NCBI GenBank assembly: GCA_017562135.1
Contig: QEYB01001116.1
Coordinates: 1 to 64,000 of the forward strand
Reading direction: 5' to 3'
Length of the DNA stretch: 64,000 nt
Source of the DNA: Dipylidium caninum
Lineage: Eukaryota; Platyhelminthes; Cestoda; Cyclophyllidea; Dipylidiidae
A program made the translations under genes and the position numbers. The notes under the pieces are model-generated. The model saw only the letters and a program-made list of their open reading frames with translations. It had not been told where the DNA came from and ran no database searches. Shown piece by piece: positions 35,558 through 47,500 of this stretch (its first letter is position 1; each line of letters opens with the position of its first letter).

Positions 35558-36913
35558 CTAATAAGGTGGAGTATTCTCATGTCTTCAGAACCTATTCATA
35601 CACTCACTTCAACTCACTAACTTTACACACACACACAGCACACATCTACGGGAGGCTGTAAATGTATCATGCCATTGATGGACGGTCCTCTTATATCGCC
35701 AGGACGACAATTTTTCTGTGAATAAACTTCACAGAGGCCACTTCTCATCTTGAGTGCTTATTTATGCCAGTGTCCGTGGTACACATTCACTCGTCCCACT
35801 CTACCACCGCAAATTCCCCTCTATCATGTCTAAGCACCTTAAACAACACCACTCAAGTGAGAGTGCCACTGTCCTCTGTGAAGCAGTGGGTGGGCATGTT
35901 GAAACAACTTGTTATGTTTCCACCTCAAGTGAGGCACAGTGCAAGAGCCAAATGTCACTCGTCAACCTGCGCACTGATTTAGTGAGGCCAAAAATGCACT
36001 CTCGCGCGCCAGCATTGCAGGGCGGCAGATGGTAACACCTTAGATCTGGAAACAACCCATAGCCCGTGTGAAACATATTTTGTTTGTTAGCCCTCACTTC
36101 AATGCCGTGGTGAACTCGCCACTTTCTGCCGTAGTGTGTGATCGGCGAGTAGTTCGACTTGGTAATGACGAAATTGATATGATGTGATGGGATGAAATGA
36201 GATGAGTGAGCGTGCACCCAAGACATTGGGAGGAATAACCACTCAAAATGGACATGCCCTCTGTTAAATTGAGTAACGCCAAACATTTCTAGCCTGAATA
36301 ATGCGAACTGTCCATTTATGACATGGTGCTGTTACGACATCCTGTATGTGTGTGGTGAGTCTTCTCATGTGAATGCAGTGGCCGCTAGGTATGGGTCACA
36401 CTCCGGAGGTCAGCCAGGAGAGAGAATCTGACGACGGTTGCCTTTGCCAGTTGGAACGACTCGTACGAGTAGTAACTTTGCGTGAACTACGAGTCGGAGA
36501 AGAGGATGTGAGCTGTAGGAGGTGAGAGGTACAATCCTGCTGCTTCTGTTTCCTTTCCAAGTTATGTTTATTGTAATCAAAAATGTGGACTATGCACTTT
36601 CGTAGGTTGTAAGTGAAGAAGCAACGCAATTGTCGGATGAAACTCCTGTCGCAATCCCAATCCCGACTTAATACGAATTGAGGGATCTGGAGGGAAAACA
36701 TTGAAACAGGGAGTTATGAGTACTATAAAGACCGACGCGTAGCTAGAATGCAGTAAACAAACGGTCTGGGCTGGTCCACATGTCAGAACGTCATATGAAC
36801 GAGTGCGTGCACTCCATGACGAAGAGTGCAGAGCGGAGCAATGTTGAGTTGAATAACCAGTGAGAAGGCACCTGTTAACCTACTTCAGGCCGGATAAATA
36901 GAAAGCATACGAG
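35558..36913. other. no gene recognised
   Basis: Between the repeated block and the start of the GPI-type Ig gene. A short (CA)n run lies at 35625-35640. The region just upstream of 36914 should hold the promoter of that gene, but no core element stands out beyond ggataaatagaaag at 36891. Confidence 0.5.
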
Positions 36914-39900
36914 ATGAAGGCCTCAATTGCACGGCAAATGGTGGGGAAAGCAGCCCTCCTATTCTTCGCCTACATCTGCGTACACGCAAGTAGGTGTCGT
37001 CTTCGCTCCTCCACATAACACCCGACGCATTCACTTACCACCTCCCTAGGAACCATTAACTCCACTGTCACACCTCTAAGTCACTTAATTGTGCACTGCA
37101 TCGATGGCACTCGATGACAGAACGTGAGTAAGCCAAACAGACTTTCCTTCATCGCGTGCTCAGTGGGAACAACTTCAGACCGGACCGAAAGTAATTTGCA
37201 TGTGGAGAATTTTCAAATGGGTAGTGGGAGGAGACAGTCTATACCTAACAGGTTTGAGCAGAAGAGGAATTTAGAGAAGTAAAGGGGAGAGCGGGGCAGC
37301 GGAGGGAGAGAGGGGATGGAGGAAGCACGAGATCATTTGTAGAACATCGTGTGATTGCGAGTAGTGCTGGTGACTTGTTTCCCATGCTCTCTATGCAGAC
37401 GCACAGTTTGCAGTGCTTGCAAATGAAAACAGAATTTTGAGCGGCCCAATCAACAGTGCCTTCTCGGTCAATTGTTCACTTCCCGGCAAATATGACGTAT
37501 GTTGACTTCTCCTCATGAAGATATTTTTGGCTTTTGTTATTGGCATGTTCTCTTCGTTTCCTCAACTAGGAAGTTTGCGTGGACGTCAACCTCGAGGAAC
37601 CTGAGTGCTTCAGAATAACAAACAACAACTGTTCCAACGATTATTTCCAATGTTCCTACACTCAGAGTACGTTCTAGTGCATTCATCACTCACGCGAACA
37701 ATCACCACCGACGACACCAACACGAAAGTCACTCCCTACTCTTCCAATTAGTTATACACTTCTTCTTTCTGCTTCCTTAGTCTCGGATTCTCACGCAGAA
37801 GTGCAGATGACCGGCTTTATCCGCCCAAATATGTCATGGATTATCTTCCAAGCCGCCGTGAATCCAAGCATTTCCATGTCTATCGCGGTGTTTCCTGACA
37901 GAGCGTGGACTTCCTCGAATTCAGGTGAGTCTGCAGTCCCGCAACCTATCACTCCAATTACTTATTATGTCACAGGCGTCTAGCCACCTTTCACCACTCA
38001 TCTTCCAAGGCCTCCTTATGCATCCGAATGAGTCCCTCTACATTGACGCGACGAATAACGAAACGGTGACAATTACTTGCAGATATCACAAGTCAACTGA
38101 GTTGGTGAGTACGCCGAAATGTTTGCCCTACCTCTGAGGATAGGTCTTGCACGACTTCCAAATTCACCCATAATGGGCACATATCTTGTGCCTACGTCGT
38201 GACTATATATACCGAGTGATTTTACGTTATCTAGATGGATATAGTGGCGGGCGTCGATTCACTCAGCGTTTACACAAGTTGGGACGGTACTGTTTCTAAG
38301 AACACAGACCTGGTTCCTCGCAAAATCAACATCAGTATGCCAAACGAAATATAGCTTTAGGGCTCTGTCTGTGCTAACTCATTGTCGCTACTCTTCTTTC
38401 AGCAAACGATACGGACGAAAGCTTCGTGAATTTCACAATAGAATTGAGGAGGATAAGACCTGTTGATTATCTCGGATGCTTGTCCGGGGAATATATCAGG
38501 CCTGGCGCGGTCTACAAAATAGATTGGGGTAGGTCACATTAGTCTACTGACCACATAAACTTATATCCACGCCTCCGTCACCCTCTATTTACTCAGACCT
38601 TCACACTTGAACATAGGAAAATTCACACATATGTGTACACACTGACAGCCTCATCTTCACACGCTCCCACTACGCACATATGCCTGCCAAATCGTCACTT
38701 CCAACCTCGTCTTTGACTTTGGGTGTACGCCCGTTGTCAACGAATTCTGTGTGTTCACCATGTCCACATGGTCCACCTTTTCGTTCGTAGACCCTTTGTC
38801 CTCCAATGTCGGAGGGCACCGAGACTGATGAATTCGTCTTCCCGATGGAACAATCTCAGTTCCCAATCACATGTGTCCACGAACAATGTTGTCTTTACGT
38901 AGACAAACTAGTGGCCCTTTATATGCAGTCCTAATTCCTGCTTGTTGGGGCACCGACATTCGTGTTGTTCGAGGCCAGTGTTGCAGACCCAGCAAATGGC
39001 GGATACTGTGTTCTCATTAACCGACTGCTTGGCGTTAAGCGTTGAAAATCACTTTGTCTGGGCATATTACCTGAACCGTTAACACGCAATTGGCCGGTTG
39101 TCATATCTGTTGCTAGGAAAATAAAACACGCAGGGAGCTATAGAAGGGAAGGAAGGAAGTTAGGCTGGGGAGAAGGCAGATGAAATGATGGAGACAAATG
39201 TGGCAATATTTACCATAGAGAAGAAAAACAAAATGGCTAACATCACTGCATTTCAGGCGTCCAGATGACACTCCCTGGGAATGAAAGTAGAGTCGTGACT
39301 GGTTCAGTCGATAGCATGTTCTCCATCAACTTCACCGTTCCTGGCCAATACGAGGTAGGTGGACATCTCACCCAGGTTGCCGTGGCTTTCACGGGTGACA
39401 TTTGTTTTTCTTTCACATGTAGCAAGTGTGTGTGGACATCGCGTTCAATGAGTCCAAATGTACCGAAATAAGTGAGGACAATTGCTCCACCGGATACTTT
39501 GATTGCTCCTACACCCAATGTACGTGCTATTTCACTTCTCGCCCACATGCCACACGCACGCTCCATCGGTGCCAGCCAATTCCCTTCCCTACTCTCTGGC
39601 ATGCTAACGGGTTTTATCTCTTGTCGCCTCCTTAGTCTCGGATTCTCACGCAGAAGTGCAGATGACCGGCTTTATCCGCCCAAATATGTCATGGATTGTC
39701 TTCCACTCCGCCCGGAATTCAGACATTCCCATCTCTATTGCAGTATTTCCTGACAGAGTGTGGACTTCCTCGAATTCAGGTGAGTCTGCATTCCTGCAGT
39801 CTTATTACTCCAATTATTTATCATGTCACAAGCGTCTAACCATCTTTTACCAACCATCTACCAAGGCCTCCTTATGCATCCGAATGAGTCCCTCTACATT

Positions 39901-41594
39901 GACGCGACGAATAACAAAACGGTGACAATAGCGTGTAAATACCACAAGTCGACTGAGTTGGTGAGTGTACCAAAGTGTTTGCCATACCACATGTTTTGTG
40001 CCCTCGCCATGATTACATGCAGCGATTTTGCTCTACCTAGATGGATATAGTGTTGGACGGCAGTGCATTGGAAGTTTACCGTGTTTCGCATGGTCAAGTT
40101 AAAGATTACCAGAAGCTATATCCGGAAATTATGAAAATTGGTACGCAAACCAAAATGAATCAGTGACGATTAATGTTTGTATACAGCTCAGCAGATTAGT
40201 GTTCAAATCCGATTTGGCTGATCTTCTTGCAGGAAGCAAAGCGGACGACAAATTTGTGAATTACACAATAATTGTGAGGAGAACGAAACCGATTCATTAC
40301 CTGGGATGCTTGTATGGGGAATATCCAAGACGTGGAGCGGTCTTCAAAATAGATTGGAGCAGGTCGAACCAGTCTGCTGAGGATGAAACGTATTTGGACG
40401 AAGTCGAACCTTACGAGTCTGCCCTAGCTAGTGCAATGCCTGGCAGTTGTGAGTTATTTAAACTCCTGCGTTCATGCAGCGTACTGCCTTAACTAATACG
40501 CGCATACCTCTTTCTGTCATCCTGCCTAGCTCAAAAGACTTCAACTGGGCCGAGTTCGACATCAGGTAATTTGAAGTTCCTAGCATCTATGTTGATGTCT
40601 TGTAAGGTCATGGTAGTGATGATGATCATTTCCATCACAAAGCTTCACTATCGAATTGTCTAATTCCTTACCCGACTAATGTTTTAAACACTGCTTAGCG
40701 TAGTCAATACATCGTCAGGTGAGGTAAACCCACCTCAGCATTTGCCACTGACCTCTTCATATCATCTACAACCCCTCAATTGCAAGTCACTTCAACACTT
40801 CATAGTAGTGGTGAAACGATGAAAAGCAGCTCAACGGCATCGCCATTATACCCATTCCTTCCAGCTATGTAATACCCCTTCTAGTTGTGTCAGATGACAC
40901 GACATCCTCTCACACCCCTCTTGAAAGAGCCACTTAGAATTTTGGAGTTCATCGAATTTAGGATGGACTAAATAGCGGAAGTGTGTATACGACAGCAATA
41001 GGAGATATATACTCTTCGTAGTGAATGCTATGTGAGGAGAAAATTTTGTAGCGGGCCTGTGTGCATGCAAAACGTCTTCGCTGCAAAGTGACGTTGACGA
41101 ACGGGTTAATAATGTCGTATGAACAATGCGTTTCAAGGCGGACAACCCCACATTCCCCCTACCCAAGTCCCATCAACCTGAGTGTCATCAATTCACAAGC
41201 CTTGTCGATGCTCGAACCGAAAGGGGCCGGCCACAAAATCATCTACCTCTAATCTGCTCAAACATAACCAACAATACGCTCTTGGTCGATTTTAGACGAC
41301 ACAAGCACACCTTACTCGTGCAACAATCCCTCTAGATGTGTTTCAACAGACCCACCCTCTCATGAACTTCTTCCGACCTCCGAAGAGCAGACGACTTCCG
41401 GTTGTGCAGTGAGTAAAACCGGTGAGTCCATGTCTATTTCCTCTGCGCCACTTCGATGCCTCACGTGTCTATCACTCGGGCTGATCTTAATGTCTACTGG
41501 TCTCCTTTCTTTTGTGCTGTCAATGAATTCGCCCATTTGTTCCTTTTCAGCCCCTTTCCTCCTCATTCTGGCATGCCTGTTGATGTGCAAGTAG
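36914..41594 (+). CDS. secreted GPI-type protein with two tandem six-exon Ig-like modules
   Basis: Sixteen exons chain in phase for 1638 nt (545 residues). Exon 1 (36914-36989) is a signal peptide (MKASIARQMVGKAALLFFAY). Module 1: 37399-37496, 37570-37666, 37781-37924, 38010-38104, 38235-38334, 38403-38528. Module 2: 39257-39354, 39423-39519, 39636-39779, 39866-39960, 40041-40140, 40233-40448. Then a Ser/Thr linker (40530-40565), a stalk (41350-41421) and a last exon (41551-41594) encoding only APFLLILACLLMCK and TAG, as in GPI-attachment signals. Each module is 220 residues with repeated N-glycosylation sequons, cysteines in SVNCSLPG, EVCVDV, CSYTQ, VTITCRY and DYLGC, and strands that look like two Ig-like folds. 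The acceptor at 41349 is the weakest site. Intron lengths also correspond between modules. No named family recognised; a parasite surface protein is plausible (inference). Confidence 0.82.
37399..38528 (+). repeat. Ig-like exon module 1
   Basis: Six exons of 98, 97, 144, 95, 100 and 126 nt with entry/exit phases 1-0, 0-1, 1-1, 1-0, 0-1, 1-1. The module is phase-symmetric (1-1), so it can be duplicated without breaking the frame. All donors are GT, including TGGG|GTAGGT at the end. Confidence 0.9.
39257..40448 (+). repeat. Ig-like exon module 2
   Basis: Six exons of 98, 97, 144, 95, 100 and 216 nt with the same phases as module 1. Exon 1 lacks the cysteine of module 1 (SINFTVPG against SVNCSLPG). 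The sixth exon is longer because the module 1 donor position reads GC here and a downstream GTGAGT at 40449 is used instead. Confidence 0.9.
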
Positions 41595-41668
41595 GTCTTC
41601 CTCTTTTCACCTCCGGAGTAGTGCTTCATGGAAACACTCCTTGCCTCTTAACGTCATGCATGCAGTCT

Positions 41669-42037
41669 TCATCTTACCTTGACATGACGTCTGTCTACCC
41701 GCTTCCCGAATTTTGCAAAATATAAATAATACCAGCATATGTTGAAGCATGGTGCCAGTCTCAAGGCTTCTTCTCCTATTGTAATAATTCGCAAAGCATC
41801 AGGCCACTGCGTGAGTAGAGTATTTGGACACGTATCTGGTTTAGGGGTTGTGTCGATGAAGATTGCATTCATTAGCAGTTCGCTGTTGTTGACACCATCG
41901 ATTGTCGCCCTCATCCTTTCATCAACCGACTTCCACGTCAAGACTTGACACTTGAAGCCAAATCGCGTGGATGCCGAACTTCTACTACATCTGACATCCG
42001 TCACCTTTAGACCACACGGCCCTCCACAACAAGGCAT
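41669..42037 (-). CDS. open reading frame of unknown status
   Basis: A 122-codon minus-strand frame with mixed composition, including TWKSVDERMRATIDGVNNSE and LTQWPDALRIITIGEE. No initiator context or splice sites were established. It may be an exon of an unknown gene or chance. Confidence 0.25.
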   Translation of the reverse strand: MPCCGGPCGLKVTDVRCSRSSASTRFGFKCQVLTWKSVDERMRATIDGVNNSELLMNAIFIDTTPKPDTCPNTLLTQWPDALRIITIGEEALRLAPCFNICWYYLYFAKFGKRVDRRHVKVR

Positions 42038-42356
42038 TGACCAACAGAACGGGGTGATGTGGAAGCATGCAGTTAAAATCGGTGCGATGCGTTCCTACCT
42101 TTGGAATCAACCATTGGGAGTAGAGTGGATTGACATGCAGTGATGAAGAAGAATTTGATGATTTGAAATGTTCTCGCAAGCATTTGCGCAAGTCATCAAG
42201 ATGGCATTTAGGTGCGCAACATGGGAGAATTTCTGCAATCCGCTACGTAGGCGTCCGATTGGTCCTTGTCCGTGCCCATTCACGACGCGATTATTTGCGT
42301 ACGCGAATGAGTCTCTGACGCTGGAATGCCTCTCACTCGCCCACCACCGTGGTCGT

Positions 42357-42388
42357 TGCAGTGAGTGCAGTGAGTGCAGTGAGTGCGG
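42357..42388 (+). repeat. 9-bp tandem repeat (tgcagtgag)
   Basis: Three and a half perfect copies of tgcagtgag. In the plus frame they would encode a CSE repeat. Each unit also contains an AG|GTGAG-like or CAG|TGAG string resembling splice sites. Confidence 0.9.
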
Positions 42389-42565
42389 TTCATTTACTAA
42401 GCCAAATGCTGACGAGGAAGAAGCAAATGACGAGAACGAGGACAGGAGAAGAAGACGGGTGATGCCAACTATGCCAACTACTGTCTGCCTAGCAGTTCTG
42501 CCACACGTCTATAGTCGACACAACATCTATTACAGCAGCACTCTTTTCATCACTCGTCGCCCAAG

Positions 42566-43087
42566 GTCTCGTTATGCGTCCGACAGAGTCCCTCTTCGTT
42601 GACGCGAAGATTAAGGATACGGTGACATTCACGCGTAGCTACTGTAATGAGACGGAGTAGGTGTCTGCCCAGTAGGCCACCTTATTTATCTGGATGGGCC
42701 GCTACAGACTACCAACTTCTTCCGACTCCATTCCTACGGCTGAGCTAGAGGAGCTTTTTTGTGTCCGATTAAATGGTCATAGTGATGAACAATCATTCAT
42801 CGGCGCTCAATGCCTTTTGCATGTAGCTTTTGTAACAACAGAGACGCGTAACGGCACTTACTTGAAATCAGAAAACTAAGGAAAAGGCATCGACGCAGTT
42901 TCATAATGTTTGTACACTGCGAAGTAAATGATAGCCATAATTCTTGGCGGCTTCTCTCCCCGAGGGAAGCGGAGCGGATGGAAAGTTTGTGCATTTCACA
43001 TTAGAAGTGAAGAGGAGAAAACTCGTTAAATATCTCGGATACGTGTATTATGAGACAATCGTGTCTGGCGCCGTCTACTATATGTGG
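42566..43087 (+). pseudogene. decayed Ig-like module 3 (exons 4-6)
   Basis: Exon 4 (42566-42660) keeps the 95-nt length, but its last codon is TAG where modules 1 and 2 have TTG, its donor is GTGTCT, and the cysteine of VTITCRY has moved (TFTRSYCNE). Exon 5 starts at 42694 with ATG, but the acceptor AG has become GG (TATCTGG|ATG) and the frame is unrecognisable after a few codons. Exon 6 (about 42964-43087) retains KFVHFTLEVKRRKLVKYLGY, but the conserved cysteine (YLGC) is Tyr and the last G before GTAGGT is lost, changing the phase. Confidence 0.75.
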
Positions 43088-43694
43088 GTAGGTCGAGGCA
43101 ATCCACAGCCCATGCAATGTTCTGTCAGCAGTCTTACTACAAGTAAATCACTCATGCAAGTTGGTGGTGGGAGAAGATCGAATGCCAATGAATTCTTGGC
43201 ATTCATTGTGTCTACGTAGTCCATCGGCTCTTTCGTAGGCCTCCAAAGTCACAAGCCACTATACCCGTAAATTTGCCCCCACGAGGAGGGAATCTCAATT
43301 CCCTAATTGCAATTGTCTGCGAACAAGGCTGCATATAGGAGGACGAAGCAGTGCCCCATTGCCCTCAAGTCTACTTCTCGCTTGTTAGGACACTGGCAAT
43401 TGAGTTGTTGAAGTCTAATGGTGGACGGTGATTCGCCACTGAGCGACCGTTTCGTGGTGAGTGTGCACTGTCGCTTTGCCGTGGGAAAATCCACGGTTGG
43501 GTAAGACTCGGAATCGAACAGTTGCCATTCCGTGCGCAGGAAGTGATGCGATGGGCGGTGGGGACATGGAGGGGAAGGAAGCGAGGTAGGTTGGGGAAAT
43601 GGACGAAGGCGTGGCGATTGGTTGATGGGGAAACTGTGTTCGAAAGGGAGTAGTGCGGAAGACGGAGAACATGGGTGAGATCACTGCACTTCAG

Positions 43695-44169
43695 GTATAC
43701 CATTGACGATTTCTGCAAATGAAAGCAGAATCGTGAGCGGGCCAGTCAAGAGTACGTTCTCCACCAATTTCTCCCTCCCCATTGAATGCCACGTAAATTG
43801 ACTTGTCCTCAGTCAATGATTGGTATTTTGTGTTTCTTCGATTAGCGATTATGTGTGCATGGCCTGTTCAAAGAGACCCACTGCCTCAGAATAGGATATG
43901 ACGGATGTTACACCGAATATTTTGGTTGCTCTTACACTCAGAATGCGTTTAAGCCAAATTCATCACAAATCCTGTCCTTCTTCTCTCAAATAGCAACGGT
44001 TTCCTTCCTCCTGCTGCTTTCGCATTCTCCGATTGCCAGGCAGGGGTGGAGATGATTGGCTCTATTCGTCAAAATGTGCCGCGAATTGTCCTCCATTCCG
44101 TCTTGTTTAAAAGTATTTTCGTGGCCATCGCTGTATTTCCTAATAGGGAGCGAGAGTTGTCGGGTGTTG
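43695..44169 (+). pseudogene. decayed Ig-like module 4 (exons 1-3)
   Basis: Exon 1 (43695-43792) and exon 2 (43846-43942) keep the exact 98- and 97-nt lengths and are open (NESRIVSGPVKSTFSTNFSL; YFGCSYTQ). The exon 2 donor is ATGCGT instead of GTACGT, so normal splicing is lost. Exon 3 is recognisable from GTGGAGATG (44046) to the GTGAGT donor at 44170 (VEMIGSIRQN, IAVFPNRERE), but its acceptor region is altered. A trace of exon 4 (ALILLPGDAIYVDT) lies near 44543-44587. Confidence 0.75.
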
Positions 44170-44587
44170 GTGAGTATTCATTGGTGCGGCCTACCAACTG
44201 TGCACCTGCAATACAGTAGTTTTAGCAATCTCCTACTTCTCCACTTGCATTTCTACCACAAATTTCCACATCATCCGATCTACCTTCCTACTTTCTTCTC
44301 TGCCTACCTCCCTCCGTCTCCTCTCCATGCACCCCTTCACCCTTCCGGCATACAGGATGTCGATTGCCCTCTTGCAAGTTTCCACCTCAGTGCATATTCC
44401 CCTGGCGAAAGGATTTTTCACTCTCAACACCAAGCAGCCAACTGGTGAGTAATCAGTGCCGGTAGCTGTTGATTTCGCAACACTAACCTCGAAGAAAGCG
44501 TTCGTGGGAGTCCTAACAAGCAGAAATTATGACTGGAGCTGATGGAGCATTAATTCTACTCCCCGGAGACGCAATTTATGTGGACAC

Positions 44588-47500
44588 TTGTCATTAGGCG
44601 CTATATAAGCAACCGAGACAATCAGCAAGTCCTTTCTTCCTCACTTCTATCGTGAAATTCATAAAACGTTTCGCCCGTACTCCTTCCTACAAATGGTTTA
44701 TCCACAAAGAGTTATTGCAGTTAATCATATAGGTTGGACTCTTGCAACTATTGCAGTATCGCGACAAGAATACACTTCAAATGGCCTGTGGTCTTTTCCA
44801 CTGCCTTGAGGTCACCGTCTGTTTATTGCAACAGTCACTCAAGAGTACACTTGCGGCCTCATCAGTAGGCCAGACTGTCTGGTGGCAATTTAGCTCTCTT
44901 CATGCTGGCTGAACTGAGGTCGACATAAAACAACGTGCAAACAATTTCAGCAGGTGCACTTCACACGGACGCTGACTAAAGCCGTGGTAAGCTGGTGCGA
45001 GGAGAAAAGTTTATTGAGTTGGTAGGGTAACAGGACATAGTTTGAATTGCCATGGTCGAACGGAGAGATGGGACAGAGTGAGGGATGTCTATTGAGGGAA
45101 TCAGAATAGAGACATCATCCCACCAATCCAAATGAGGTGGTCTGTTATGCGCAAGTTTCCAAATGTCTATAGTCCAACAAGAGCTGCTGCTCGTTCTTCT
45201 CATGTGACCATGAGGAGTCCTCGTTGTTCATGGTGTTTCGTCACCGTCTTGTCTGCGAACAATTTTGTTTGCCATTTTCCAATAGCACTTCTCGAGGCAA
45301 GGAGAATGACGAGAGTTGTCTTGCAAGAAGAAGAAGGTGCCAGTCGAAGGAGCCGAGGAAAGCGATCTGCTAACGAAAATGGTCACTTATGTCACAATCG
45401 TGGAAAGCAAGTGTGCACCTCAATTCGGGTCCTTGAGGAAGAACTAACTGGTACCCTTTAGCCTTGCCTGCCAATGTTATGAAGTAGCAAAGGAACTCTC
45501 GTATTGCAGCAACGAAGGCCAGTAGGTTGTGACCGTGGAGTTTGGCAGTAGTTTGCAGCCTATTTGAAATTCTCTCCATCTGCAGAATTCATCCCTCGTT
45601 CCATTCACAACAAGCCGTAATATCTGACGTATGCCAACGTGAGCTACGTGAGGTAGGAGCGATGGAGCAAGTAAATGTCAGGAATATGAAGAGAGGGAAC
45701 AGGCAGAAGAGTAAGTTAACGTAAAGGAATTTTCACGCTGATTTGACGAGTTTGCGCGTTGCAATAACGTGAACACGTCAACCATGCAATAAAGCCTAAA
45801 TTCGCTAGTTGCGGATATTCATGTAACTGCTGTGCGAGCTGTGCAAGACAAGGCCGTATGAGCTGCAAGATGAAGAAACGGTTGTACTCCGCCATAGAGG
45901 GCGGGTAAAATGCAGGTACAGTCGCAGTTGTGAAAGCAGAGGACGATTCCTGTGATTGTGCTAGCGTGTCGCCATCGGAACTGCCTCGAAGGGCGCAGAT
46001 ATCATAGTGACGACATTGATTTCCATCTTGCCCCTGAGTTCTTCCATGCATTTGGTTATGCCCTTTTCACAGACGACCAGAAAAGGCAGCACGACTCTGA
46101 TAAGTCAACTCGGAGGAAATTTGTACTTTATGTTGCAAAGTAGAGCTGGCTTAACTTAGGCTAAATCATTAGAATTTGCTTATACTCTCGGTAAATCATT
46201 TAACCCACTTGTTTGTTGGCGTATTTGCATATCTTCATACCCATTGAGCAAAGCGTGAACCGCAAAACGGCAGCACTAAAGACGCAACGGATTCCGACCA
46301 CCTGAATATACCGCGCAGTCATCAAGTCATTTCAATGCCATTTATCGTGTGGTATTAGCTGGACAAGGTGTTAGTTATCAGTTGAGATAAAATTGGCCAG
46401 GCCGAGAAGTGCTTTACTAAGAAGGACTTTTGCTAATCGCCTTATTGTGAAAGGGACAGGGAATGTTGTGTGGTCTCGCGTACTTGTAGATTCCACTTCG
46501 CTCCTACCAGCCGTAAACATGAGGCTCCGGAAGGCAGGCAATAGATGTAGCATTGAAGATGGCTTTTGACTTTATGGTTCACAACCCCTAGGTAGGTAGA
46601 ATGGCAGAAGCAATTGTCGGATCTGATGGAATTGACGATTATGTCGTCTCACCTCCTACTCGCCGCACGGTGGCAGTGAACCGGAGGTAAAATTACTAGG
46701 TGTGTGAATCCGACTGAAAGACTTAATAGTGAGGGTAGACGTTCCACCCCATCGTTAGCCAGAATCATTTGCCAAGTCCAGACACGTTGGAGTCAGCTCA
46801 TTTGGCATACGTAATCTGAGAAATGCGTTGCTCCAGTAAGGGTGAGTTCTCTTTTCGACATGGAAGTATGAAGTATGTGGAGGTTGAGGAGTTAGATGAG
46901 GCTGCGCTCTATGCTGGCAACTCGAGATTTTATTACCCTTTCTTTGACATTGCACGGACCCCGATTATGCGTCTGAATTAAAGCATGGCAAACTAATAGC
47001 TCTCACCCATCTCTGCCACCCTGTGCTCCCCAACGGTCATACTTGCTGAGGAAAAGGTTTTAAGCGAATGCGTCAAACATAAGGCGAATGTGAATGCGTG
47101 ATTTTGGCAAAGTCGCCTGAAAGGCATGATAAAATGCATGAGGTCTGATCCACTTGCTTTCTCCATTGCAGGGGCAGGAAACAGTGGAGAGGCGGATGGA
47201 ACGTAGCAGGTACTTACGATGAAACGTCCAAGGCTCTAATGAAGAATCATCTGGATTTAGATTGACTCTCCTGCCCATCGGTCAACGCACAGGCCGTCTA
47301 GTGTAAACAATGCACACTAGTTTTGGAGTCACTTTGGAAACCTTTCAAAGCGACTTTTAGCACTAATTCTTCTATTTATACTTCACCCTGTCCCCACACG
47401 TAAGTGCACTATTAGCTGCCTACATCTCCTGCCAAATCAGTAAGTGGCAAAAGGGCAGTTGGAGGGGATCCTAATTTGTCGTGTGAACGCCAACAAAGGT

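Larger units (their letters stand above)
41595..42565 (+). other. unassigned stretch between the Ig-like gene and its decayed copies
   Basis: A plus-strand frame near 42168-42400 contains LFAYANESLTLECLSLAHHR, faintly like the fourth module exon, followed by a tandem CSE repeat. On the minus strand 41669-42037 is open for 122 codons. The first three exons of a third module are expected here but I could not find them. Confidence 0.35.

Noticed and set aside
36990..37398. An extra exon near 37050-37120 in the first intron of the GPI-type gene
   Set aside because: The acceptor CTCCCTAG is plausible, but the frame that would be entered closes quickly and the direct join of exon 1 to 37399 already agrees in phase.
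40699..40720. Small exon after CTGCTTAG in the linker region of the GPI-type gene
   Set aside because: Entering in the required phase gives GCG TAG, an immediate stop.
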